From contig NZ_SUKF01000013.1 in NCBI RefSeq assembly GCF_005047655.1, forward strand, positions 1-48,134: a DNA stretch of 48,134 bases, written 5' to 3'. This document shows positions 14,634 through 23,556 of this stretch, piece after piece (position 1 is the first letter of the stretch; the number at the start of each line of letters is the position of its first letter). The position numbers were made by a program, and so were the translations under genes. The notes beneath the pieces are model-generated. The model was not told the origin of the DNA. It ran no database searches and was given only the letters and a program-made list of their open reading frames with translations. This DNA is from Sinimarinibacterium arenosum. Its GTDB lineage: Bacteria > Pseudomonadota > Gammaproteobacteria > Nevskiales > Nevskiaceae.

Positions 14634-15875
14634 CTAGCTGAAGCGCTTGAACGCCAGCGTGCCGTTGGTACCGCCGAACCCGAACGAGTTTGACAGCACG
14701 ACATCCAGCTTGGCGTCACGTGCGGTGCCCGGCACGTAGTCGAGATCGCAGCCCTCGTCAGGCGTATCGAGATTGATCGTCGGCGGAATCACCTGATCGC
14801 GCAGCGCCAGCACCGAGAAAATGGCCTCGATGCCACCGGCAGCTCCGAGCAGGTGCCCCGTCATCGATTTGGTCGAACTCACGGCGACCTTGTACGCGTG
14901 ATCGCCCAACGCGCCCTTCACCGCCAAGGTCTCGGCCAGATCGCCGGCCTGCGTCGAGGTGCCGTGCGCATTGATGTAGTCGATATCTTCCGGATTCAGA
15001 CCAGCGTCACGCATCGCATTGATCATGCAGCTCCGCGCACCGCGCCCGTCTTCAGGCGGCAGAGTGATGTGATACGCGTCGGAAGACATGCCGAAACCGG
15101 TGATTTCCGCATAGATCTTCGCACCGCGCTTTTTCGCGTGCTCGAGATCTTCAATCACGACAACCCCGGCACCATCTCCGAGGACAAAACCGTCACGATC
15201 CTTGTCCCACGGTCGGCTGGCCCGCTCGGGATCATCGTTGCGGGTCGACAACGCCCGCGCCTGACAGAAACCGGCCATGCCCGCTGGCGCCGAACCGGCC
15301 TCGCCACCGCCGGCAATATAGACATCAGCGTCGCCCGCCTGAATCAGGCGCGCGCCAAGACCGATGCTGTGGGTTGCGGTGGTGCAGGCTGAAACGATCG
15401 CGAAGTTCGGGCCGGTAATGCCCAGATCAATCGTGATGTAGCCCGAGATCATGTTGATGATCGAGGCAGGAACAAAAAACGGCGATATCTTGCGCGGACC
15501 GCCTGCGTGAAGCTTGCGGCACTCGGCTTCGATATTGCCGATACCGCCGATACCGGAGCCCACGCAAACCCCGATGCGATCGCGGTTGGCGTCGGTGATC
15601 TCCAGCCCGGCGTCCTGAACAGCCTGCTTGGCTGCAGCGACGCCGTAGTGAATGAACTCGTCGGTACGTTTGACGTCCTTCACGCTCATCCAGTCTTCCG
15701 GCCTGAAATCTTTGATCAGACCGGCGAAGCGTGTGGTGTAGGCCGACGCGTCGAATCGCGTTATCGGCCCAATCCCCGACTTGCCCGCAAGGATGTTCTT
15801 CCAGGCCGAATCGACATCGTTGCCCACGGGCGACACGATGCCGAGGCCGGTGACGACAATGCGTCTACGGCTCAT
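14634..15875 (-). CDS. fabF: 3-oxoacyl-[ACP] synthase II (413 aa)
   Basis: Condensing enzyme that elongates acyl-ACP with malonyl-ACP in type II fatty acid synthesis. The catalytic cysteine is in [12 protein letters not shown]. The two histidines are in [12 protein letters not shown] and [11 protein letters not shown], giving the Cys-His-His triad. The C-terminal [11 protein letters not shown] loop is also present. The length and the N-terminal [15 protein letters not shown] are standard. It follows acpP with a 48-base gap in the fabD-fabG-acpP-fabF order. Confidence 0.96.
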   Translation of the reverse strand: MSRRRIVVTGLGIVSPVGNDVDSAWKNILAGKSGIGPITRFDASAYTTRFAGLIKDFRPEDWMSVKDVKRTDEFIHYGVAAAKQAVQDAGLEITDANRDRIGVCVGSGIGGIGNIEAECRKLHAGGPRKISPFFVPASIINMISGYITIDLGITGPNFAIVSACTTATHSIGLGARLIQAGDADVYIAGGGEAGSAPAGMAGFCQARALSTRNDDPERASRPWDKDRDGFVLGDGAGVVVIEDLEHAKKRGAKIYAEITGFGMSSDAYHITLPPEDGRGARSCMINAMRDAGLNPEDIDYINAHGTSTQAGDLAETLAVKGALGDHAYKVAVSSTKSMTGHLLGAAGGIEAIFSVLALRDQVIPPTINLDTPDEGCDLDYVPGTARDAKLDVVLSNSFGFGGTNGTLAFKRFS

Positions 15876-15923
15876 GTGACAAGTCTCTGATTCGAAGGAT
15901 TTGCGCTAAACGAACTACAAATT

Positions 15924-16169
15924 TCAGCCGGCCTGATTCGTATGGGCCTTGATGTAGCTGAGCACGTCTTTGAAGGTCACGATCTTCTCGGCTTCTTCGT
16001 CCGGGATATCAATTTCAAACTCTTCTTCCAGCGCCATGACCAACTCGACCGTGTCCAGCGAGTCCGCGCCGAGATCTTCGACGAAGGAAGCTTCCGGGGT
16101 GATCTGATCTTCGCTCACCGACAACTGTTCAGCGATGATCTTTTTTACCTTCTCTTCAAGCGTACTCAT
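15924..16169 (-). CDS. acpP: Acyl carrier protein (81 aa)
   Basis: Carries growing acyl chains on a phosphopantetheine arm attached to the serine in [15 protein letters not shown]. The protein is highly acidic and helical, as all ACPs are, and of standard length. It sits between fabG and fabF. The start ATG (protein [10 protein letters not shown]) follows a GGAG-type ribosome binding site. High expression is expected. The 112 bases before it on the fabG side hold no gene and may carry an additional promoter. Confidence 0.97.
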   Translation of the reverse strand: MSTLEEKVKKIIAEQLSVSEDQITPEASFVEDLGADSLDTVELVMALEEEFEIDIPDEEAEKIVTFKDVLSYIKAHTNQAG

Positions 16170-16281
16170 GCGTCACTCCGCAGCGTATTTGTGGTGTGTG
16201 AAACCGGGGTATTGTAGTGGAACCGGCCCGATGAAACAGTAGGCTTTGGTTGCACTGTGAAATCAGATACTTGAACCGCAG

Positions 16282-17022
16282 TCAAGACATGTACATGCCA
16301 CCATTGACATGCAGGGTTTCGCCGCTGACATAGCCGGCCTCGGGCGACGCCAGATAGGCCACTGCGGCAGCAATGTCCTCCGGCGAGCCGAGGCGCTGTG
16401 CCGGGACTCTTTCGAGCAGTGCCTTGCGCGTCTCGTCGCCCAGAGCATGAGTCATGTCTGTCTCGATGAAACCAGGCGCAACAACGTTGACGGTGATGCC
16501 GCGCGAACCGACTTCTTGCGCCAGCGACTTGCTGAATCCGACCAATCCAGCCTTGGCGGCGCAGTAATTCGCCTGCCCGGGATTGCCCATCTGCCCGACG
16601 ACGGAGCCAATGCTGACGATGCGGCCATAGCGGGCCTTCATCATCCCGCGCATGACTGCGCGTGACAGGCGGAATACCGAAGTCAGGTCGGTATCCAGCA
16701 CCTCGGACCAGTCCTCGTCCTTCATGCGCATCAACAAGGTGTCCCGCGTGACACCGGCATTGTTCACCAGAATCGACAGCGGTCCGACAGCTTCAACCAG
16801 GGCGGTGCACGCAGCCGCGTCACGGACATCCAGCACTCGGCCCTCACCGCCTTGAGCGGCCAAAGCCTCGGTGATGGCGCTGGCGCCGCCCTCAGTGGTC
16901 GCGGTTCCGATCACGCGCGCACCGTCCGCCGCAAGGCGCAGTGCAATCGCACGTCCAATACCCCGGCTGGCGCCGGTGACCAATGCTGTTTGCCCCTGTA
17001 GGCGTGTTGTCGCTGCGCTCAT
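16282..17022 (-). CDS. fabG: 3-oxoacyl-[ACP] reductase (246 aa)
   Basis: NADPH-dependent short-chain dehydrogenase that reduces 3-oxoacyl-ACP. It has the glycine-rich TGASRGIGRAIA, the structural NNAG, and the catalytic set with Ser in SIGSVVGQMG and Tyr/Lys in NYCAAKAGL. The C-terminus (GGMYMS) matches FabG closely, which separates it from the many other short-chain dehydrogenases. It is between fabD and acpP. Confidence 0.96.
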   Translation of the reverse strand: MSAATTRLQGQTALVTGASRGIGRAIALRLAADGARVIGTATTEGGASAITEALAAQGGEGRVLDVRDAAACTALVEAVGPLSILVNNAGVTRDTLLMRMKDEDWSEVLDTDLTSVFRLSRAVMRGMMKARYGRIVSIGSVVGQMGNPGQANYCAAKAGLVGFSKSLAQEVGSRGITVNVVAPGFIETDMTHALGDETRKALLERVPAQRLGSPEDIAAAVAYLASPEAGYVSGETLHVNGGMYMS

Positions 17023-17111
17023 GAAGTCGAATTTGGAAACGTTGAAGTCAGAGTGAAGATCAGTGAGTAAACGAAATTACCGTCGACAAGAATAGCATCG
17101 AACGCCGATGC

Positions 17112-18044
17112 TTATTGACCGATAAGAATGGTCGCGGCTTGCTCCAGCCCCATAGGTTCTTCGAGCGCTTGACAAGGCACAGACTTGGCGATGCGCTTGT
17201 TCAGGCCACACAGAACTTTGCCTGGCCCGCATTCGACAAAAGCTCCAACACCCTGTGCCACCAAGCTTTCAATGGTCTGGGTCCAGCGCACCGGCTGATG
17301 CAATTGATCACGCAGTACTGCGCGAATTGCATCGCCACCTCTCCCGGCCTGACCGTCAAGATTGTGCAACACCGGAATGACAGGCGCGTTAACCGTGACC
17401 TCGAGCATCTTTGCATGCAGCTGCTCGGCAGCTTCTCGCATTAGAGAGCAATGCGATGGCACCGACATCGGCACGCGCACTGCCATGCGGGCGCCCAGCG
17501 CCTTCGCATTGGCCAGCACCCACTCGATTGCGCCTGCATGTCCAGCAAGCACGACCTGTCCTGGAGAGTTGTAGTTGGCCGCTTCCAGCACGCCCTCACC
17601 ATCGTACGCCGCGCAAAGTGCCGCAATCTGCGCGTCATCCAGGCCGATCACTGCCGCCATGCCGCCAACGCCCTCGGGCACCGCCGCCTGCATCAACTGT
17701 CCGCGCAACTCGACCAGCTTGAGTGCGTCAGCAAAACCCAGGCTTTGCGCTGCAACCAAAGCGCTGTATTCGCCGAGACTGTGCCCAGCCAAGGCGATCG
17801 GGTGCGGCACCCCGCGCGCGCACCAGACCCGCCACAGCGCAACATCCGCTGCCAGCAAAGCCGGCTGCGTACGCTCGGTACGATTAAGCTCTTCCACCGG
17901 GCCTTCGCTGACCAGCCGGCGCAAATCCCAGCCGAGCACGTCAGATGCTTCGTCGAAGGTTTGCGCAATCAGCGGCGAAGAATGCGCGGCCAGCATGCCA
18001 ACGGTCTGGGATCCCTGCCCAGGGAACAATACTGCGTAACTCAT
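17112..18044 (-). CDS. fabD: Malonyl-CoA:ACP transacylase (310 aa)
   Basis: Transfers malonyl from CoA to ACP to feed chain elongation. The N-terminal FPGQGSQTVGM is present, the nucleophilic serine is in AGHSLGEYSALV and the catalytic histidine in VPSHCSLM. The length is normal. In many gammaproteobacteria plsX and fabH precede fabD; here the upstream neighbour is a rhombosortase gene ending three bases before, so plsX-fabH must be elsewhere or absent. Transcription probably enters from the rhombosortase side. Confidence 0.95.
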   Translation of the reverse strand: MSYAVLFPGQGSQTVGMLAAHSSPLIAQTFDEASDVLGWDLRRLVSEGPVEELNRTERTQPALLAADVALWRVWCARGVPHPIALAGHSLGEYSALVAAQSLGFADALKLVELRGQLMQAAVPEGVGGMAAVIGLDDAQIAALCAAYDGEGVLEAANYNSPGQVVLAGHAGAIEWVLANAKALGARMAVRVPMSVPSHCSLMREAAEQLHAKMLEVTVNAPVIPVLHNLDGQAGRGGDAIRAVLRDQLHQPVRWTQTIESLVAQGVGAFVECGPGKVLCGLNKRIAKSVPCQALEEPMGLEQAATILIGQ

Positions 18045-18047
18045 TGA

Positions 18048-18677
18048 TTACTCTTTTATATTGTCTTGTGCGGGCGACGCCTTGAAGGCCTCCTCGCCAC
18101 GCAAGGTACGGAATACTGCCGTGTAAGCCAGTGCGCCGACAACTCCATACAGGTGCGATTCCGTCGCAACGTGCCCACCAATGGCCGCCTCGTCGGAAAC
18201 CGGAGCCCCTGCAAAGAACTCCCAGGCGATCTTTGCAGTCAGATAGGCGAGACAGCCAGAGGCAATCAGATCGCGACGCATCACCTGCGGCAGCAGGCCC
18301 AGCACAAACAAACCGTGAATCACACCGGACATGCCGACGTATCGATGCATTTGCGGAACGAAGGCGAGCAGGCACAGGGTCATGAATACCGAAAGCCAGA
18401 CCACCCGACGCAACCAAGCCCAACCACTCAGATTCTCCGGGCACAACAGCACCAGGACCAACACGCCCATCTGATTGAGAAACAGGTGATACCAGCCCAG
18501 ATGGACAAAGTTCCCGGTCAGCAGGCGCCACCACTGCCCTTCCAGAATCAGTCCCCGATCGTAGGCAAATGCGGCGCGCCCCCAGTCGCCGAGGCACTCG
18601 GCAATCAACATCAACGCCATCAACACCAGCGGCGCGAACCAGATGCCGGCGGACCGATAAGGCGAATTTGATATCAT
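18048..18677 (-). CDS. rrtA: Rhombosortase, rhomboid-family protease (209 aa)
   Basis: Membrane serine protease of the rhomboid superfamily that processes GlyGly-CTERM proteins, many of which are type II secretion cargo. Five or six membrane spans are visible. The nucleophile motif is GMSGVIHGLFV (serine with a histidine three positions on). The partner histidine lies in SHLYGVVGALAY. An early loop has NFVHLGWYHLFLNQ, a rhomboid feature. It ends in a cytoplasmic basic and polar tail. It is divergent from gspG with a gap of only tens of bases, linking it to the secretion operon. No GlyGly-CTERM substrate is visible in this window. Confidence 0.83.
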   Translation of the reverse strand: MISNSPYRSAGIWFAPLVLMALMLIAECLGDWGRAAFAYDRGLILEGQWWRLLTGNFVHLGWYHLFLNQMGVLVLVLLCPENLSGWAWLRRVVWLSVFMTLCLLAFVPQMHRYVGMSGVIHGLFVLGLLPQVMRRDLIASGCLAYLTAKIAWEFFAGAPVSDEAAIGGHVATESHLYGVVGALAYTAVFRTLRGEEAFKASPAQDNIKE

Positions 18678-18720
18678 CGATCAGATGTCCACTGCACAGA
18701 CTGTCCCCTGCACCACCGAT

Positions 18721-19167
18721 ATGAATATCCAACAAAAATCTTCCATGCAACGCGGCTTTACGCTCATCGAAATCATGGTGGTCGTGGTCATTCTCGGCAT
18801 TCTGGCAGCGGTTGTGGTTCCGAGAATTATGGATAACCCTGACAAGGCCCGCATTACCAAAGCCAAGCAGGATATTCGCGTCCTCGAGTCGACGCTGGAG
18901 CTGTACAAGCTCGACAACTTCAACTATCCATCGACACAGCAGGGTCTGGACGCGCTGGTCAAGAAGCCATCGGGAGAGCCCGATGCGCCAAATTACAAAT
19001 CTGGCGGTTACGTCAAATCGCTACCCAAAGATCCCTGGGGAAACCCCTACCAGTATCTGCAGCCCGGCGCTCGCGGAGAGTTCGATCTGTTCTCGCTTGG
19101 CGCCGACAATCGCCCCGGCGGTGAAGGCGTCGCTGCAGACATCGGCAACTGGGACCTGAGCAGCTGA
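18721..19167 (+). CDS. gspG: Type II secretion major pseudopilin (148 aa)
   Basis: Major subunit of the periplasmic pseudopilus that pushes folded proteins through the outer-membrane secretin. The prepilin peptidase site is QRG before FTLIEIMVVVVILGIL, with the +5 Glu. The C-terminal part has the calcium-binding type layout (DPWGNPYQY, SLGADNRPGGEG). I start at the second ATG (leader of 12 residues); ATGs at 18685 and 18745 are alternatives. The gene opens the gspG-N operon. The gspC-F genes usually preceding it are not here. Confidence 0.94.
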   Translation: MNIQQKSSMQRGFTLIEIMVVVVILGILAAVVVPRIMDNPDKARITKAKQDIRVLESTLELYKLDNFNYPSTQQGLDALVKKPSGEPDAPNYKSGGYVKSLPKDPWGNPYQYLQPGARGEFDLFSLGADNRPGGEGVAADIGNWDLSS

Positions 19168-19252
19168 CGCCGCTCGCGCGGCCATGCCGCGCCGGCTTCA
19201 GCCTCGGAATCCGGCGCGCCGCTCGCCAATGCCTCAGTCTCCGGCCCGCGCC

Positions 19253-19846
19253 ATGAACGCCTGTCAGTCGCGCAGCATTTCAACCGGCTTCACGCTGGTT
19301 GAAATGCTGGTGGTCGTGCTGATCATCGGAATTCTGGTCACATTTGCCAGTCTGACCATTGGTAACCGCGCGGTATCCGACAAAATCGACACTGAAGCTG
19401 CGCGCATGACTCAGCTGTTTCAGCTGGCACAGGAAGAATCCGAACTGCGCGGACTGGAAATCGGATTTCTCTATACAGATGCGGGCTACGAATTTCTCGT
19501 TTTGGGCGACAACGGTCTTTGGGCGCCGATCGCCGAAGGTCCACTGCATGCACGCGCATTGCCCGCGCCCATCGAGTTCTCGCTGCGCGTCGAAGGACGC
19601 CCTGTGGCTCCTGCGCAAGCCGAAAGAGTAAAGGCGCGACCCGCAGCGAAAGATGAGGATGGCTCGGCTCAAACCGAAAAGTCTAGCGACACACCGCCAC
19701 TGCAACCCCAGGTCCTGATTCTATCCAGCGGCGAGCTGACCGCATTCGAACTGGACATCGGCGCGGCCGAGCTGGACTACGTCCAGCACATCGAGGGCGA
19801 TATTGTCGGCAAGATCACCTTGCAGCGCCGTCAGCTCAAGTCATGA
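19253..19846 (+). CDS. gspH: Type II secretion minor pseudopilin GspH (197 aa)
   Basis: Minor pseudopilin at or near the pseudopilus tip. The processing site is STG before FTLVEMLVVVLIIGIL, with the conserved +5 Glu. A longer frame begins at 19184, but the ATG at 19253 gives a short leader of 12 residues as usual. A Pro/Lys-rich insertion (residues 125-150) makes it longer than many GspH proteins. It overlaps gspI by ATGA. Confidence 0.85.
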   Translation: MNACQSRSISTGFTLVEMLVVVLIIGILVTFASLTIGNRAVSDKIDTEAARMTQLFQLAQEESELRGLEIGFLYTDAGYEFLVLGDNGLWAPIAEGPLHARALPAPIEFSLRVEGRPVAPAQAERVKARPAAKDEDGSAQTEKSSDTPPLQPQVLILSSGELTAFELDIGAAELDYVQHIEGDIVGKITLQRRQLKS

Positions 19847-20235
19847 AACGCCCAGCCACTGTCGCGCGGCCCGAACATGGATTTACTCTGGTCGAGATGC
19901 TGGTTGCCGTTGCAGTGCTGGCCATCGCCATGGCTGCCATTCTGTCCGGCATGGCGCGCTACGCGGACAATACGGCCCATCTGCGTGAGCGTACCTTGGC
20001 ACTGTGGGTTGCACACAATCGCCTGACCGAAATCGAGCTGCAGCCCAAGTGGCCCGATGTCAGCAAATCGGACGGCGACATGGAGATGGGCGGACGCAGC
20101 TGGCGCTGGAAAGTCGAGGTCAAAAAAACCGAAGATCCTCATCTTCGCCGGATCGATATCCAGGTGCTGTCTCCAAATCGCGAGGGCAATGCCGCCACGC
20201 TGTCGAGCTTCATTGCTGACACGGGGCGTCAATGA
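19843..20235 (+). CDS. gspI: Type II secretion minor pseudopilin GspI (130 aa)
   Basis: Minor pseudopilin of the tip complex with GspJ and GspK. The processing site is EHG before FTLVEMLVAVAVLAIAMAA. After the hydrophobic helix it shows the RTLALWVAHNRLTEIEL pattern characteristic of GspI. The length is normal. It overlaps gspH before it and gspJ after it by four bases. Confidence 0.92.
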   Translation: MKRPATVARPEHGFTLVEMLVAVAVLAIAMAAILSGMARYADNTAHLRERTLALWVAHNRLTEIELQPKWPDVSKSDGDMEMGGRSWRWKVEVKKTEDPHLRRIDIQVLSPNREGNAATLSSFIADTGRQ

Positions 20236-20864
20236 AAGCCCCCGGTCGGCAGTCAGGCTTCACCCTGCTTGAGTTAATCGTCGTACTGGCCATCTTTGCC
20301 ATCTTTGCCGTGATGGCCTACGGCGGTCTGGATTCGGTGCTGAAGACCCGCAAGCAGGTCGAGACGGCGCAGGACCGGATCGCGGAGCTGCAGCGCACTT
20401 ACCTGCGACTGCGCAACGATTTTCAGCAAATGCGCCCACGCCCGATCCGGGACGGTTTTGGCGACGTTCAGCCGGCGCTAGCAGCAGGCGACGGCAGTTA
20501 TGTGGAGTTCACTCGTGCCGGATGGCGCAATCCTCTGAACCTGCCACGCTCCGGGCTGCAACGTGTTGCCTATCGACTCGACGAGGACAAGCTGATTCGT
20601 TCGAGTTGGCGGGTACTGGATCGCGCGCAAGACAGTCAGCCCATCGATACGATCCTGTTGGATAAAGTCGAGGAAGTGCAATGGCGATATCTCGATGCCA
20701 GCCAGGTTTGGCACAGCCGCTGGCCGGACATTGATACCAACAGCAATCGTGGCGAAGCGGCGCCGCCGATCGGTGTTGAAGTTCGCATCCGCACCAAGGA
20801 TGCCAGCGAGATCCACTTTCTGTTTGCTTTGGGCTCTCAACCACCGGGCAAGAAAACGCCATGA
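20232..20864 (+). CDS. gspJ: Type II secretion minor pseudopilin GspJ (210 aa)
   Basis: Tip-complex pseudopilin. The cleavage site is QSG before FTLLELIVVLAIFAIFAVM. GspJ-type features follow: LRLRNDFQQMRPRPIRDGFG and the strand VEFTRAGWRNPLNLPRSGLQRVAY, very characteristic of the family. It overlaps neighbours at both ends (ATGA). The length fits. Confidence 0.94.
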   Translation: MKAPGRQSGFTLLELIVVLAIFAIFAVMAYGGLDSVLKTRKQVETAQDRIAELQRTYLRLRNDFQQMRPRPIRDGFGDVQPALAAGDGSYVEFTRAGWRNPLNLPRSGLQRVAYRLDEDKLIRSSWRVLDRAQDSQPIDTILLDKVEEVQWRYLDASQVWHSRWPDIDTNSNRGEAAPPIGVEVRIRTKDASEIHFLFALGSQPPGKKTP

Positions 20865-21850
20865 TCCGGCGCAGCACGCCCAACCGCATAGTCCTGCGCA
20901 AACCCCGTACCAGCCAACGCCAGCAGGGCATCGCGCTGGTGACCGCCATTCTGGTCGTGGCGCTGGCTGCCATTGCCGCGACAGCGATTCTGAGCTCGGC
21001 GAATATCGCCATCCACCGCACCGCGAACCTGCAGAATTCAGAATATGCGTGGTGGTATGCCGATGGAGTTGAGTCGTGGATCAAATCGATCCTGGAGCGC
21101 GATCTTGACGAAAACCAGACCGACTCGCTGCAAGATGCCTGGGCCATGCCAATCGACTATCTGCCGATCGACAACGGCGCAATCCGTGGTCGCGTGGTGG
21201 ATCTGCAGGGTCGCTTCAATCTGAACAATCTGGCGACAACTGATGCCGAGACACTCAAGAACCTCACCACAATCATGGCGCGATTGATGGAAATTGCAGG
21301 TGTCGACGACCCTTCTCAGGCACAGGCTCTGGTCAGCGCAATTCGTGACTGGATCGATGTCGACATCGAACCCACCGGGTACAACGGCGCTGAAGACAGC
21401 GAATACCTGAGCATGAATCCGCCGTACCGAACGGCCAATCGACTGATGTCGGATGAATCCGAGCTTCTCGCGGTACGTGGCGTGACCAAGGACATCTATT
21501 TCAAGCTGCGCCCATTTCTCTGCGCTGTTCCCGCTACGGACGTCACGATCAACGTGAATACGGCCGCGCCGGAACTGTTGACCGCTCTTTCGGCACAACA
21601 GCGTCCGGAGCTTGCAGAATTCGTCAGCCAACGCGCAGAAAAACCGGCGGAAAGCCCGCAGGCGCTGTTTGACACCGGAGTTTTCGCCGCCAATGATCCG
21701 GGCGCCAAGTTGATTGGAGTCAGCAGCAGCTATTTCCAGTCGCAGGTTGAAGTGTCCGTAGGCACGGGACATCTCAGCTTGTATAGTTCCTACATACGCC
21801 CTTCCGGTGGAATTCCGGCTGTCTACGGGCGCAGCACCGATACCCGATAG
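20861..21850 (+). CDS. gspK: Type II secretion minor pseudopilin GspK (329 aa)
   Basis: Largest pseudopilin, capping the tip complex. The leader ends QQG before IALVTAILVVALAA. As in other GspK proteins the position after the Gly is not Phe and the +5 Glu is replaced by Thr. Typical downstream elements are YADGVESWIKSIL, RGRVVDLQGRFNLNNL and SAIRDWIDVD. The last third is the helix-hairpin domain (VNVNTAAPELL). Its stop and the gspL GTG share one base. Confidence 0.94.
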   Translation: MIRRSTPNRIVLRKPRTSQRQQGIALVTAILVVALAAIAATAILSSANIAIHRTANLQNSEYAWWYADGVESWIKSILERDLDENQTDSLQDAWAMPIDYLPIDNGAIRGRVVDLQGRFNLNNLATTDAETLKNLTTIMARLMEIAGVDDPSQAQALVSAIRDWIDVDIEPTGYNGAEDSEYLSMNPPYRTANRLMSDESELLAVRGVTKDIYFKLRPFLCAVPATDVTINVNTAAPELLTALSAQQRPELAEFVSQRAEKPAESPQALFDTGVFAANDPGAKLIGVSSSYFQSQVEVSVGTGHLSLYSSYIRPSGGIPAVYGRSTDTR

Positions 21851-23055
21851 TGCGCGAAACTCTCTATATCAGACTGGGCGTGGTCGATCCTGACACGCCA
21901 GTAGCTTTCTGCATCGCCCGTGCCGACGCGGTGGCGTCGTTCGTGGTGGAGCATGCACCGCTGCGTGCGCTGGCTTCGCAGGCGGCGCATAGGCGCGTTG
22001 TTGTGCTGGTGCCGTCTGCCGACCTGAGATTGACCTCGGCGTCTATCCCGGCCCGTCAGGGTGCCAAGGCCCTGCAGGCGGCGCCGTTTTTCCTCGAAGA
22101 CCAGCTCGCCGACGACATCGACGACCTTCATTTCGCGCTCGGCGCGCGCCAGGCCGATGGCGTTTGGCCGGTTGCGGTTGTCGGCCGCGAACGCATGAAC
22201 GCGTGGCAGAGCCTGCTCAGCGACAGTGGCCTGCGTGCCGATGCGTTGATCCCTGACGCCTTGTCCCTGTCGGTGCCGGATGCACAACACTTCAGTGTCC
22301 TGATCGACGGCTCACAGGTCATTGTGCGCACCGACGCCAGTGGCGGCTTTGTCTGCCAGCGCGAAGACTTGGAGCTCTGTCTGGGCATTGCCGATCCGGA
22401 CAAGGTCCGCACACTGCGCCTGATCGTGCCACGCGATCAGGCCTTTGATCCCAGCACCTTGAGCTGGCCGCACGAACTGTCGCACGGATTTGCCGAGCCG
22501 CTGGAAGCCCTGCTGCAGAATCTGCGCGGCAGCCAGCCGATCAACCTGCTGCAAGGGAACTATTCGATTCAGCAGGACTGGCTGCGCTATGCCGGCCCAT
22601 GGCGTGTCGCGGCGGGACTCGCCGGCATCGCTTTTGTATTGGCCGCAGCCAACCATGGCGTGCAAGCGTACCGACTGGGTGCCGAGCTGGAGGCGCAGGA
22701 CGCCGCAAATCGCCAGCGTTATCAGCAGATTTTCCCTGCCGAGACGCGCATCGTTGACCTGTCTGCACAGCTGGATCAACAGCTGACCAGGCTCAATGGT
22801 GGCCAGAGCGGCCCCGCCTTCGTCAGCCTGATGAGTGTGCTCGCCGAGGCCGTCGATGCTGTCAAAGGTCTGACCACACAGTCCGTGCAATTCCGCGAGG
22901 GTGCCCTGTATGTGAGTCTGAGCAGTGACAGCCTGCAGGCTCTCGAAAAACTGAAAGCCTGGTTCGAAACCTCGCGCCCAGCCCGGATGGAGGTGCAGTC
23001 GGCAAACGCCGGCAGTGAAGGCGTGCAAATCCGCATCAAGCTGAGCCCGGCATGA
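21850..23055 (+). CDS. gspL: Type II secretion inner-membrane protein GspL (401 aa)
   Basis: Links the cytoplasmic ATPase GspE to the periplasmic platform. Residues 1-245 are the cytoplasmic actin-like domain (with APFFLEDQLADDIDDLHFAL). A single membrane span follows near residues 253-270 (WRVAAGLAGIAFVLAAAN), then a periplasmic coiled and ferredoxin-like part to the end. It starts at GTG, sharing one base with the gspK stop. It overlaps gspM by ATGA. Confidence 0.92.
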   Translation: MRETLYIRLGVVDPDTPVAFCIARADAVASFVVEHAPLRALASQAAHRRVVVLVPSADLRLTSASIPARQGAKALQAAPFFLEDQLADDIDDLHFALGARQADGVWPVAVVGRERMNAWQSLLSDSGLRADALIPDALSLSVPDAQHFSVLIDGSQVIVRTDASGGFVCQREDLELCLGIADPDKVRTLRLIVPRDQAFDPSTLSWPHELSHGFAEPLEALLQNLRGSQPINLLQGNYSIQQDWLRYAGPWRVAAGLAGIAFVLAAANHGVQAYRLGAELEAQDAANRQRYQQIFPAETRIVDLSAQLDQQLTRLNGGQSGPAFVSLMSVLAEAVDAVKGLTTQSVQFREGALYVSLSSDSLQALEKLKAWFETSRPARMEVQSANAGSEGVQIRIKLSPA

Positions 23056-23549
23056 AAGAACAATTTGCCCGACTCCAGGCCGCGCTGCTGCAACTGAATC
23101 CGCGTGAACGAATCGCGGTCGGCACTGCGGCCGTCGTGGTGACGCTGACGCTAGTGTTTCTTCTGGTCTGGGATCCGCTGGCGCGCGCGCATCGCGATCG
23201 CGCTGAAGCGCTTGACCGGGCTCGTGCTCAGGCGCAGCAGATCGAACGTGCCGCGGCGCTGGTCAAACCCGGCAGCTCTGGCGGACGCACGGCCAATCTG
23301 AGCACCTCGCTGCTTACAGCAGTGGATACCACGAGTCGTTCGCCGGTCCTGGGCAAAGCGCCGTCGCGTGTGCAGCCCGAGGGCGATCGCGAAGTCAAGG
23401 TCTGGATCGAAGACGTGCCTTTTGCCAACGTGCTGCGCTGGCTCGATCAGTTGCAGACGCAGTATGCGATTTCCGCGAGCAGCGTCGAAATCGAGCGCAG
23501 CGATGTCAGCGGTCAGGTCAGCGGGCGGCTGACCCTGGTGCGACAGTAA
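23052..23549 (+). CDS. gspM: Type II secretion inner-membrane protein GspM (165 aa)
   Basis: Bitopic partner of GspL in the inner-membrane platform. A short cytoplasmic N-terminus includes LQLNPRERIAVGTAAVVV, followed by the membrane span near residues 24-42. A coiled-coil (RAHRDRAEALDRARAQAQQIERA) and a periplasmic ferredoxin-like fold complete it. The position directly after gspL and this topology identify it; the sequence family is loosely conserved. Confidence 0.88.
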   Translation: MKEQFARLQAALLQLNPRERIAVGTAAVVVTLTLVFLLVWDPLARAHRDRAEALDRARAQAQQIERAAALVKPGSSGGRTANLSTSLLTAVDTTSRSPVLGKAPSRVQPEGDREVKVWIEDVPFANVLRWLDQLQTQYAISASSVEIERSDVSGQVSGRLTLVRQ

Positions 23550-23556
23550 ATCAGCC

